A stretch of DNA of 64,000 bases from Bacteroidota bacterium (GTDB lineage: Bacteria > Bacteroidota > Bacteroidia > UBA8524). This document shows positions 26,419 to 35,700 of the stretch, in pieces; the stretch's first letter is position 1; the number at the start of each line of letters is the position of its first letter. Position numbers and translations under genes: made by a program. The stretch is from assembly GCA_008933805.1 (NCBI GenBank), contig WBUH01000001.1, positions 248,001 through 312,000 of the forward strand. Direction: 5' to 3'. A model generated the notes under the pieces. It saw only the letters and a program-made list of their open reading frames with translations. It was not told where the DNA came from and did no database searches.

Positions 26419-27762
26419 ATGAAACTAGTTTTAACAGTCATTGTTTTTTTGTGCAGCATAAGCGTTGGGTTGGCGCAAGCGCCTACTTATACCCAAGATA
26501 TTGCACCTGTCATGTATAAAAACTGCTTGCCCTGTCATCGTACGGGCGGCACAGCACCTTTTCCGTTAGAAACCTTTAAGCAGGTGAAGCAAAAGGGCAA
26601 TTTCATTAAGTACGTTACTGAAATTGACTATATGCCGCCGTGGAAGGCGAATCCTCATTACAGAAGCTTTGCTAACGAAAAATACCTGACTGCCGAGGAA
26701 AAAGAAAAGATAAAAAAATGGGTAGAGGGCGGCACTCCCGAAGGGCCTAAAGACAAACTACCCTCTATGCCTCAATTTCCGGATGGGTCTCAGTTATTGG
26801 GCAAGCCTGATATGGTGCTGCAAATGAAAAAGCCGTACGTGGTACAAGGTAACAACCAAGAGCAATACATCTGTTATAAAATCCCCTACGAATTGCCCAA
26901 CGATACCTTTGCCTGCGGTATTGAATTTATAGCGGGTAACCGTAAACTGGTGCACCATGCCAGCTATCAGGTATTAGCTGTGCCCGATGATGTAGATATT
27001 TTCAGCGGTCCAGATTATTTTGTTTACGGCGACAGTAGTTTTGTTGACGATGCCCACGATTACGGCTATTTTAATCTGATAAACCAATACGGCGAAGGCC
27101 CTGTAGAAGTGTTTCACAGCGGGTACTTGCCCGGCACATCACCGCAGGTATTTAATGACGGAATAGGGTTTCGTTTGCCTAAGCGGGGTATTTTAATGAT
27201 ACGAAATTTACATTATGCCCCCAGTCCTGTGGAGCAAACCGACCAATCGAAAATCCACATATATTTTTCAAAAAAACCGGTTGACCGAGCCATCGGTTTT
27301 GCGGCTTTCAAACCTACAAACCCAAATCCCGGCGCTGATTGGGTAATACCTGCCGACAGCATAAAACAATTTTATATCAATGTGAAGCTGCACGATGATA
27401 TATCATTGTTGGCTATCAACCCTCACATGCACAAGTTGGGCAAGTATTTTAAGGTGTATTGTGTAACCCCCGCAGGCGATACCATTAAACTGGTAGAGAT
27501 ACCCGATTGGGATTTTAACTGGCAAGAATTTTACCGATTTAAAAACATTGTAAAATTGCCCAAAGGTAGCGTTTTACGTGCCGAGGCCTTGTTTGATAAT
27601 ACGGCTGCCAACGACCAAAATCCGTACAGTCCGCCGCGCGATGTGTTTTTTGAACGGGGAATGGATGATAAGGATGAAATGATGCGTTTGGTAATGTTGT
27701 ATTTGCCCTACAAAGAGGGGGATGAAGCCATCGTTTTAGAGAAGCAATTATCAGAACGTTAG
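26419..27762 (+). CDS. haem c and copper type II monooxygenase-like protein
   Basis: The ATG at 26419 opens the signal peptide MKLVLTVIVFLCSISVGLAQ (447 residues). The N-terminal part holds one haem c site, CLPCH at 36-40, in a cytochrome-like domain followed by DYMPPWKANPHY. The C-terminal part resembles the copper type II ascorbate-dependent monooxygenase fold: HHASY near residue 179 and HMHKLG near 336 are candidate copper sites. The two domains together suggest electron transfer from a haem to a copper oxygenase centre in the periplasm. The substrate is unknown. It sits between the di-haem peroxidase and the M48 protease. Confidence 0.75.
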   Translation: MKLVLTVIVFLCSISVGLAQAPTYTQDIAPVMYKNCLPCHRTGGTAPFPLETFKQVKQKGNFIKYVTEIDYMPPWKANPHYRSFANEKYLTAEEKEKIKKWVEGGTPEGPKDKLPSMPQFPDGSQLLGKPDMVLQMKKPYVVQGNNQEQYICYKIPYELPNDTFACGIEFIAGNRKLVHHASYQVLAVPDDVDIFSGPDYFVYGDSSFVDDAHDYGYFNLINQYGEGPVEVFHSGYLPGTSPQVFNDGIGFRLPKRGILMIRNLHYAPSPVEQTDQSKIHIYFSKKPVDRAIGFAAFKPTNPNPGADWVIPADSIKQFYINVKLHDDISLLAINPHMHKLGKYFKVYCVTPAGDTIKLVEIPDWDFNWQEFYRFKNIVKLPKGSVLRAEALFDNTAANDQNPYSPPRDVFFERGMDDKDEMMRLVMLYLPYKEGDEAIVLEKQLSER

Positions 27763-27818
27763 CCGGTTGTTGGTTTGGCAGGGCATTTGTTTTATTTTCG
27801 CATAAATAAGCCCCGCGT

Positions 27819-28628
27819 ATGAAAAAGTTATTTGTTTTAGGCTTCGCTGCGTTTTCTTTAGTGTTTTTGGCCAATTGCAGCAAAAACCCCGATGATAACA
27901 GCATCAATATTTTCTCTATTGATGATGATATTAAACTGGGACAACAAGTAAAGGCAGAAATTGCCTCTAATCCCGCCGAATATCCCATTCTTGACGAGAA
28001 TACCCACCAAGCAGCATATACCTACCTTAGAAATATTGTAACCAAGTTGAAAAACGGCGGTAAAGTATTTTACAAAGACAAGTTTGCGTGGGAAGTATTC
28101 ATTATTCAGGATGATTCGGTATTAAACGCATTTTGTGTGCCCGGTGGTTATATGTATGTGTACACAGGGTTGATTAAATACATGAACAGCGAGGATGAAC
28201 TGGCAGGGGTAATGGGGCATGAAATGGCGCATGCTGACCGCCGCCATACCACTGACCAAATGACCAAGCAATACGGTATTGAGATGATGCTGAGTATTGC
28301 GTTAGGCGGAAACAAAGGAACGCTAACCACCATCGCTGAAAACCTGCTTTTATTGAAATACGGACGCGATGCCGAGCGTGAAGCCGATAAATATGCAGTA
28401 ACTTACTTGTGTCCTACAGATTACAAGGCCGATGGTTTTTCTAACTTTTTTAGCAAGCTGGCTGCCGATGGTCAAAACTCAAACAAGATAGATGCGTTTT
28501 TCAGCACCCATCCCAGTCCTGATGAAAGGGTGAAAAATATCACTGATGAGAAAGCTGCCCAAAGCTGTAGCGGAACCGCCACCTTTGATAGCGAGTATGC
28601 CAACTTCAAAAACAATTTGATTCCTTAA
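27819..28628 (+). CDS. M48 family lipoprotein metalloprotease
   Basis: This 269-residue protein has a lipobox (VFLANCSK, Cys20), so it is a lipoprotein of the cell envelope. HEMAH at 134-138 is the zinc motif and EREADKYAV near 186-194 supplies the third ligand, as in M48 peptidases such as LoiP and BepA. The segment DSVLNAFCVPGGYMYVYTGL is a standard M48 strand-helix motif. It probably cuts misfolded or damaged outer-membrane proteins. A terminator follows. A TATTTTCG box at 27788-27795, one base from TAnnTTTG, lies upstream. Confidence 0.85.
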   Translation: MKKLFVLGFAAFSLVFLANCSKNPDDNSINIFSIDDDIKLGQQVKAEIASNPAEYPILDENTHQAAYTYLRNIVTKLKNGGKVFYKDKFAWEVFIIQDDSVLNAFCVPGGYMYVYTGLIKYMNSEDELAGVMGHEMAHADRRHTTDQMTKQYGIEMMLSIALGGNKGTLTTIAENLLLLKYGRDAEREADKYAVTYLCPTDYKADGFSNFFSKLAADGQNSNKIDAFFSTHPSPDERVKNITDEKAAQSCSGTATFDSEYANFKNNLIP

Positions 28629-28646
28629 TTTAACGAAGGTTATATT

Positions 28647-28682
28647 AAAAGGGAGTTGTCTCATAAGAGGTAACTCCCTTTT
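28647..28682 (+). terminator. intrinsic terminator after the M48 gene
   Basis: Stem AAAAGGGAGTT / AACTCCCTTTT with an inner CTC/GAG pairing around ATAA, followed by TTT. It lies 18 bases past the stop. Confidence 0.75.
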
Positions 28683-28727
28683 TGGTTAAGAATAGTACAA
28701 AAAGCCTGCTTTTTGATGCGTTTGAAC

Positions 28728-29417
28728 TTATAACGTTTGGAAATACAAATGGTATAAGTTTTCGCCATACAACATAGCAATTTGAGCCAAATCACTATTT
28801 GCAGGGGTACCAACAATGTTTAGCACAGGAATTGAGTTGAAGTTATACTCATATGCATTGTCGGCACTATTGTAAGATCCTTGGTACAGTGTTGTGTTGC
28901 TGCCCAACTGCATACTGTAAATGCGGTAGGCGGCACCATCGTACAACATGCTCCACCTCGACCAGTCTGCGTCACTTGGGAATCCGGTTACGGGTATTTG
29001 AGGTATTGAGTTGTAACCAAACTGATACTCTGTAGAGTTTGGTATGTAGGCAGCTTGATAAAGTAGTTCAGCGTTGCCCAGTTGCTTAACATACAAGCGG
29101 TATGAAGCACCGTCGTACAGCATGGCGAAGCTAGACATGTCTGCATCCGAAGGGATGTTTGTTAGAGTTAATTCAGGTATTGAATTGTACCCGAAATCAT
29201 ACGATGAACCGTTGAAACCAAATTGGTACAAGGTGTTGTTAGTACTTCCTTTAAAAAAGTACATTCGGTAGGTCGCGCCGTCATTTAGCATTGCAAAGCG
29301 GCTAAAGTTGGTGTCGGCGGGTGCGCCTGTAATAGGAATGTTTGGAATTGTGTTTTCAGCTCCCCAAACGTAGTTGTTAGTGCCCGGAACATAGGCAAAT
29401 TGATTAACAGAAGACAT
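28728..29417 (-). CDS. unrecognised protein of four propeller-like repeats
   Basis: This 229-residue protein has no signal peptide or membrane segment. It is made of four units of 56-58 residues. N(S/T)IP occurs at 22, 78, 136 and 194; AML or SML at 42, 98, 157 and 214; and GxPxDADxSxxAMLYDGAxYRxY in each. The chain starts within a strand pair (FAYVPGTNNY) like the one that precedes each NSIP, and ends after AMLYGENLYHLYF. So the first and last units would close each other as in a beta-propeller velcro joint. A four-bladed propeller is the simplest inference. Function is unknown; lectin-like binding is possible but unsupported. A CTATCA hexamer lies just before the ATG, as in the T9SS array. 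Confidence 0.7.
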   Translation of the reverse strand: MSSVNQFAYVPGTNNYVWGAENTIPNIPITGAPADTNFSRFAMLNDGATYRMYFFKGSTNNTLYQFGFNGSSYDFGYNSIPELTLTNIPSDADMSSFAMLYDGASYRLYVKQLGNAELLYQAAYIPNSTEYQFGYNSIPQIPVTGFPSDADWSRWSMLYDGAAYRIYSMQLGSNTTLYQGSYNSADNAYEYNFNSIPVLNIVGTPANSDLAQIAMLYGENLYHLYFQTL

Positions 29418-29420
29418 GAT

Positions 29421-29426
29421 TGATAG
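29421..29426 (-). promoter_or_regulatory. CTATCA hexamer before the four-repeat gene
   Basis: The coding-strand sequence CTATCAATCATG places the hexamer 3 bases before the start codon, as with several T9SS array leaders. Confidence 0.3.
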
Positions 29427-29615
29427 TTATTTGTTTTTTTGCCTACTCGTTTGCTTTTCGGCTTTCGCACCCATTTATAACTGTTGGGGCAGTTTTGTTC
29501 AGTATGGAGATATTATACCATAAAGACAATACAAAAGTCTTCTGTTTTCTAATAAGTAAAAATGGTAGTAATAATTGAATTGTAAATCAGTTAAAAGTAT
29601 CTGGATTAAGAAGTT

Positions 29616-29636
29616 AAGCCTTTTTTTATAAGGCTT
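29616..29636 (-). terminator. weak hairpin after the outer-membrane barrel gene
   Basis: A 7-bp stem AAGCCTT / AAGGCTT with a 7-base loop 40 bases past the stop at 29677. The T-run on the minus strand is poor, so it may be only partly effective. Confidence 0.35.
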
Positions 29637-29676
29637 TTAGTATGCATATAATCATGCGTTTGTTATTGCAGGCAGA

Positions 29677-30405
29677 TTAATCTTTATTTGAATATAACCG
29701 AACCATCAGGTTTATTTCTAAACCGCGTTCCCACACTTTTTTGTCTTTATCCGTATTGCGATGCAGGTTGGTTAACCCAATGTTATACCGCACATTCCCT
29801 AAAATCCTGCCGTTACCAAATCCAATCCCCAGTAATAAATCATAACTGGTAGGCACAAGAAAGGGCGGTATCGGGGTAATTATCCAGCCCAAATCGTTCA
29901 GCTTTTCATCAAACTTATTCGCGTCGATATAATCCTTAGTAGGGTCTGCAGCGTTTTGGGTTAAGTATATCGGTCGTTTTTCCTCGTTTTTTTTGCCCGA
30001 AATGGTAATACTGCCTAACTTTAATGCTGCTTGAAATGATAATATACCCGGAACTATGTATGCGTCAAAACCCAATGCTAATTGCATTTTGTGATAGGTG
30101 TAGTTGTATGTATAGGGGGAGAACGAGATACTGTCTTTCCTTACAAAGCCTTTGGCGTCTGATTCCCGTTTAGAATAATCCCACTCAAGAAAGAATGTTG
30201 AGGTTGCTCTGTCATCATCATTAAATGAAATAAAGTTACCCATAAAACCAAACGTACTGCCACCCGAAGATTCAACATCAAAATATTTTGATTTCATTTT
30301 AATGTTGTTCCAGCCTGCTTTGGCATATAATCCGCTAATAGAGCTTTGCGCGCTTACAATAAACGGTACCGAGGCAAAAACGAAGAGTAGGGCAGATTTC
30401 TTCAT
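29677..30405 (-). CDS. putative outer-membrane beta-barrel protein
   Basis: This 242-residue protein has signal peptide MKKSALLFVFASVPFIVSAQ and an alternating hydrophobic pattern ending in VRLYSNKD. Strand-like segments are SGLYAKAGWNNIKM, TFGFMGNFISF, KMQLALGFDAYIV and YDLLLGIGFGNGRILGNVRYNIGL. The pattern suits an 8-strand barrel of the OMP_b-brl type common in Bacteroidota, with a final strand of aromatic and charged residues. No ligand or partner can be inferred. It is alone between the four-repeat gene and the E1 gene. Confidence 0.7.
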   Translation of the reverse strand: MKKSALLFVFASVPFIVSAQSSISGLYAKAGWNNIKMKSKYFDVESSGGSTFGFMGNFISFNDDDRATSTFFLEWDYSKRESDAKGFVRKDSISFSPYTYNYTYHKMQLALGFDAYIVPGILSFQAALKLGSITISGKKNEEKRPIYLTQNAADPTKDYIDANKFDEKLNDLGWIITPIPPFLVPTSYDLLLGIGFGNGRILGNVRYNIGLTNLHRNTDKDKKVWERGLEINLMVRLYSNKD

Positions 30406-30541
30406 AGCATAAAATATATAGTAATATATACTTTTATGCTCGTAAAAGGTAAACCTGCAATATTAAATTGAGTAGTTTTTAAAAGCTTATAGGCTGATAT
30501 AAAGCATTTTCAATGAAGAAAAGGTGCTGAATCAACGGTTA

Positions 30542-32551
30542 TTAAAACCCTCTCAGTTTCTCTAAAGCTGCGGCCAAACGTTTTTTAGCCAAAAAGTGTT
30601 CTTCAAGGTCTTTAGCTAGGGGCACGGCTGTATCTAAGCTGCCCACACGCATTACGGGGGCATCAAGGTACTGGAAGCAGTTTTCCGCAATCCAAGCCGC
30701 TATTTCGCCGCCAATACCACCTGTAAGGGTGTCTTCGTGCAATAGCAGTACACGGCCAGTTTTCTTTACCGTAGCTTCTACTGCATCTTTGTCCCAAGGC
30801 AATAGCGTACGTAAATCAACTATATCGGCATCAATGCCTTGTTTTTCACATTCTTCAACAGCCCAGTGTACAGCCGCACCGTAGGTGATAATAGAAAGCT
30901 CTTCACCTGCAGTTACAGTGCGGGCTTTACCAATTTCAATGGTATAATAATCATCGTACACAGGCTCTTCAATGCTGCGGTACAATGCTTTGTGTTCAAA
31001 GAAAATAACAGGGTTCGGGTCGTTAAATGCAGCACACAACAAACCTTTGGCATCTGCCGGAGTGCTTGGGTACACTACTTTAAGTCCGGGAGTATGGAAA
31101 AACCATGCCTCGTTGCTTTGGCTGTGGAAGGGGCCTGCGCCGGTGCTGGCACCTGTTGGCATACGCACAACCACATCAGCGTTTTGTGCCCAACGGTAGT
31201 GGCTTTTGGCAAGGTTGTTAATTATTTGGTTGAAACCGCAGGTTACAAAATCTGCAAACTGCATTTCCATCATAGCTTTGTGGCCTTTGATACTAAGACC
31301 GTATGCAGCTCCCACAATCGCTGATTCGCACAAAGGGGTATTGCGTACACGGGCTTTGCCAAATTTTTCTACAAAGCCTTGGGTAATTTTAAACGCTCCG
31401 CCGTATTCAGCAATGTCTTGTCCCATTAACACCAAGTTAGGGTGACGTTCCATGCTTTGCGACATCGCCTCGCTAAGCGCATCAATAAATCTTTTCTCGG
31501 TGATTTTATCCGTAGCAGGTTTTTCTACCACGTTTTTAAGTGTACCGTAATCACCCGATGAAACAACTTCAACAGGTTGGTACATATCTGCCAGTTCTTC
31601 TTCTTCGTTACAAACTACTTCGGGTAGGGCAAAAACTTCTTCAAGTCCGGCCTCCATCATTTGCTTAAACTCCGCTCTTATCGCGGCAATTTTAGCATCG
31701 TCCAACAACCCTATTTCTTTCAGGTAGTTTTCATAATTCATCACAGGGTCTTTTTTACCCCATTCATCAAACAACTCCTGCGGAACGTATTTGGTGCCCG
31801 AAGCCTCTTCGTGGCCGCGCATCCTAAACGTCATTGCCTCAAATAAAATAGGGCGGGGGTTGTTGCGTATTTTTTCAGCCCAAGTAACAAGGGTGTCGTA
31901 CACCTCCAAAATATTGTTGCCGTCAACTTGCACGGCTTCAATGCCGTAGCCTATTCCTTTATCAATAAATTGCTTTTGGCGGAATTGCTCATTGCTGGGG
32001 GTTGATAACCCGTAGCCGTTGTTTTCAACCACAAAAATTACAGGCAAATCCCATACGGCAGCCACGTTAATGGCCTCGTGAAAATCGCCTTCGCTGGCGC
32101 CGCCGTCGCCGCTAAATACCACGGCAAGTTTCTTTTCGCCTTTTAGTTTGTGCGCCAATGCAATACCATCGGCTACACCCAGCATTGCACCTAAATGCGA
32201 AATCATTCCTACAATATGATACTCATTGGTACCAAAGTGGAATGAACGGTCGCGGCCTTTGGTAAACCCTTCTTTTTTTCCCTGCCATTGAGCAAATAGT
32301 TTGCTAAAGGGGATGTTACGACCTGTAAAAACACCTAAGTTACGGTGCAGGGGCAGTATGTATTCGTCGGGGTGTAAGGCAGCAGCCACACCACAGGCAA
32401 TGGCTTCTTGCCCGATTCCGCTGAACCATTTACCTACCTTGCCCTGACGCAGCAAAATGAGCATTTTTTCCTCGATCATGCGAGGGTATAAGATGGATTT
32501 ATAAAGACCTAATAGGGTCTCGTCTGAATAGTGCTTACGGTTGAAATGCAT
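30542..32551 (-). CDS. fused 2-oxoacid dehydrogenase E1 (alpha and beta)
   Basis: This 669-residue protein joins the alpha and beta subunits of a thiamine-diphosphate-dependent E1. The N-terminal alpha half has GIGQEAIACGVAAAL and the TPP motif GDGGASEG...NN (148-178). The beta half starts near residue 345 with ITEKRFIDALSEAMSQ and holds the DIAEYGGAFKIT, TGASTGAGPFHSQSNEAWF and DLRTLLPWD motifs. In Bacteroidota such fusions are usually 2-oxoisovalerate dehydrogenase E1, which decarboxylates branched-chain 2-oxoacids and passes the acyl group to E2; a pyruvate substrate cannot be excluded. No E2 or E3 gene is in the window. The start is the only ATG close to the -7 box. Confidence 0.85.
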   Translation of the reverse strand: MHFNRKHYSDETLLGLYKSILYPRMIEEKMLILLRQGKVGKWFSGIGQEAIACGVAAALHPDEYILPLHRNLGVFTGRNIPFSKLFAQWQGKKEGFTKGRDRSFHFGTNEYHIVGMISHLGAMLGVADGIALAHKLKGEKKLAVVFSGDGGASEGDFHEAINVAAVWDLPVIFVVENNGYGLSTPSNEQFRQKQFIDKGIGYGIEAVQVDGNNILEVYDTLVTWAEKIRNNPRPILFEAMTFRMRGHEEASGTKYVPQELFDEWGKKDPVMNYENYLKEIGLLDDAKIAAIRAEFKQMMEAGLEEVFALPEVVCNEEEELADMYQPVEVVSSGDYGTLKNVVEKPATDKITEKRFIDALSEAMSQSMERHPNLVLMGQDIAEYGGAFKITQGFVEKFGKARVRNTPLCESAIVGAAYGLSIKGHKAMMEMQFADFVTCGFNQIINNLAKSHYRWAQNADVVVRMPTGASTGAGPFHSQSNEAWFFHTPGLKVVYPSTPADAKGLLCAAFNDPNPVIFFEHKALYRSIEEPVYDDYYTIEIGKARTVTAGEELSIITYGAAVHWAVEECEKQGIDADIVDLRTLLPWDKDAVEATVKKTGRVLLLHEDTLTGGIGGEIAAWIAENCFQYLDAPVMRVGSLDTAVPLAKDLEEHFLAKKRLAAALEKLRGF

Positions 32552-32561
32552 AAAACTGCCG

Positions 32562-32569
32562 CAAAAGTA
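32562..32569 (-). promoter_or_regulatory. -7 box before the E1 gene
   Basis: TACTTTTG on the minus strand fits TAnnTTTG and ends 10 bases before the ATG at 32551, implying a very short leader. Confidence 0.35.
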
Positions 32570-32686
32570 AGAGTAAATTGGTAAAGCGTTTTGGTTTGTT
32601 GGCTAAAAAAAATGGTACATAAAACTTCCAACCGTTTTGATTTTGTGCAGGCTAAAATAAAAAAGAGAGCACTAGCAAGATGGAGG

Positions 32687-32716
32687 TTTGATAGAAACGA
32701 GAAATTAATAACTTTG
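32687..32716 (+). promoter_or_regulatory. promoter of the PKD-repeat gene
   Basis: TTTG (32687-32690), 18 bases, then TAACTTTG (32709-32716) match both the -33 and -7 boxes of Bacteroidota. Transcription would begin near 32722, right at the TTG start of the next gene. Confidence 0.6.
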
Positions 32717-32723
32717 ACCTAAG

Positions 32724-35700
32724 TTGGTTTTTGAAATTTTAAGTAAGGGGCTGCACGGAACAAAAAGCGACTTTTTTGTTCTATTGGCTCTGCTATGCCC
32801 GTTACTCACGCTCTCACAAAACACATCCAACAAGGGCACAGATTTTTGGATTGGCTACATGGGCCACATTGACGGCACAGGGTCTGCCATGAAATTATAC
32901 ATCACTTCTGATGTTACTACAACGGGCACCGTCAGTATTCCGGGTCAATCATGGTCTCAGGGGTTTTCAGTAACTGCCAATGCAGTTACGGTATTAAGTA
33001 TTCCGCCCGCCACAGCGTATGTGGGTTGCAGCGATTGCAAACAGGCAAGAGCTATTCGTTTGGTTTCGGCAGCACCAGTCGTGGTGTATTCGCATATTCA
33101 CGCCAATGCGCGTTCTGATGCTACCTTAGTGTTGCCCACGGCAACCTTGGGTCGTGAGTATTACGCTATGAGTTTTACGCAATTATCATCGGGTACCAAC
33201 CGTTACAATCAGTTTATGGTAGTTGGGGTTGAAGATAGCACCAATGTGCAAATAACTCCTATCGCCAACTCGTTGAGCAATACTAAAATAGCCGGACAAA
33301 GTTTTACCGTTACCCTTAATCAGGGTGAGGTATATCAATACCAATCCACTTCAGATATTTCAGGCAGCCATATACAATCAGTGGCAGGTAGCAGCGGCGG
33401 GTGTAAACGTATCGCAGTGTTTTCGGGCAGTTCGTTTACAGCTTTGGGTTGTACGAGTGCCAGCAGCGGAGATAATTTATATCAACAATTATATCCTGCC
33501 AGTACATGGGGAAAGGAGTTTATTACCGTGCCGATGAAAACCCGCACGGGGGGTGATTATTTCAGGGTATTGGCGGGCACTGATAATACACAGGTGTTTG
33601 TAAACAACGCATACGTTACCACCCTAAACAAAGGTAATTTTCATGAGTTTTTGAGCAGCACGGCAAACTATGTGAAGGCCACACAACCCGTACAAATGGC
33701 GCAGTACCAACGTACCCAAAACTGTGATAACGTTACCGGCGACCCATCAATGACAATACTTAGCCCCGTAGAACAACGGCTAAATGATATTACGCTTTAC
33801 TCTTCTCCGTATCAAAATATTACCAATCATCATATAAATATTGTAATACAGGCTAAGGACACAGGTAGTTTCAGACTGGATGGAAATCGCGTGTCGTGGA
33901 GTTTTGTATCATCAAAACCAACGTATATGTATTCGCAAACTACGGTATCGGCAGGCAATCATACTCTTAATGCTGATAGTGGTTTTAATGCTGTGGCTTA
34001 TGGCTTCGGTAACGTTGAGTCGTACGGTTATGCCGCAGGGGCGAGTATTAAAAACCTCACACACTTTATTTCAACTGCACAAGGTGCAGTTTGCTTGGGC
34101 GAAGCCACTAAGTTTATCGCCAATACTACTTATACGCCTTCAAAATATAAATGGTATTTGCAGGATACACTTTATTCTGACAGTGCAAGCCCGGTGATAA
34201 CCTTTGATTCGTTGGGAACTTACAAAATGGCACTGGTAACCATAAAGTCCAACCAAAACGATTGTGAGTCGCAGGATTCAAGCACACTTACCATTTCGGT
34301 ATACAATCAGCCCATCGCAAAGTTCAGCATACCCAAAGTTTGCCTTAGTGATACTGTTAAATTGAGGGATAGCAGTACCATTGCTTCGGGACCCTCATAC
34401 ATCAACAAATGGAAATGGGAGTATGGCGACGGAACGGTAAGCACTTTACAAAACGTAAATAAAAGGTACGATTCAGCATATAATTTTAAAGTAAAACTAA
34501 TTGTAGGTACTAATCATGGTTGCTTTGATACACTGGTGAAACAATTACCTGTTTACCCAATGCCCAAACCAAATTTTGGGTTTGCGAACGTTTGTTACCA
34601 AGATACGGCACGGTTTTCAGATTCAACCACTATTGACAGTTCTGTTGTTACGGATTATTTGTGGAGTTTCGGCGACGGAGCAACATCAAGCCTGCAACAT
34701 CCCGTGCATTATTACCCGTTTGCTGATACTTTTACTGTGAAATTAAAGGCTGTAACTGAATACGGTTGTTCAGACTCAGCCTACGACAGTATTGTAATCT
34801 TTCCCCGACCTATTGCACAAATTGCAACCGCAAGTGTGTGCCACAAGGACACAATAGGGTTGAACGATGTTACGCTAACCACCACTGACTATATTACCCA
34901 ACGGCAATGGTGGACGGGGCCTTATTACATTGATACAGCCGCACAACTTAAGTATCCTGCTTCTGATACAGGATTGCATGGTTTTTATCTCTGGGTAGAC
35001 AATAACTTTGGGTGCACGGATACTGCCACTACCGTAGTAGATGTATTTTCCGTTCCGCGTGCAGCATTTACTGTGGTTGATATTTGCTATACCGATTCAG
35101 CGAGGTTTATCAATCAATCGGTGATTGACGAAGGTACTCTTACCTATCGCTGGGAGTTTGGCGATGGTAATCAATCCATACAACAACAGCCTAAGCATAA
35201 GTATGCAATAGCAGGTGGTTATAATCCTTTGGTAATTGTAACCTCTGAAAAGGGGTGTGCTGATACTGCCACAAAAACGGTGAATGCGTTTGATATGCCC
35301 AATGTTGATTTTGGATTAAAAGACGTTTGTGTGTACGATTCGGCAGTGTTATTAAACAAAACAACGTACAGTTACGGATATACCAGTGCACGGTTATGGC
35401 GTTTGGGAGACGGAGCTGTTGATACTTCAGCAAAACCTGTTCATAAATACGCATCCTATGGCAGTTATACGCTTAGTTTAAAGGAAACCGTTGCAGGGGT
35501 GTGTACCGATAGTGTGCAAAAGACACTCACTATTTATCCCAAACCTCAAACAGACTTTGCGTTTAATGATGAGTGTGTGCGAGTAGCCGTAAACTTTACA
35601 GATAACAGTATCATCAATATTGGTAAAATTGTACGTTACACATGGGATATTGATGGAAAACCCGATACGGGAAAAGTGGTTACGCAAACATGGTTTTTTG

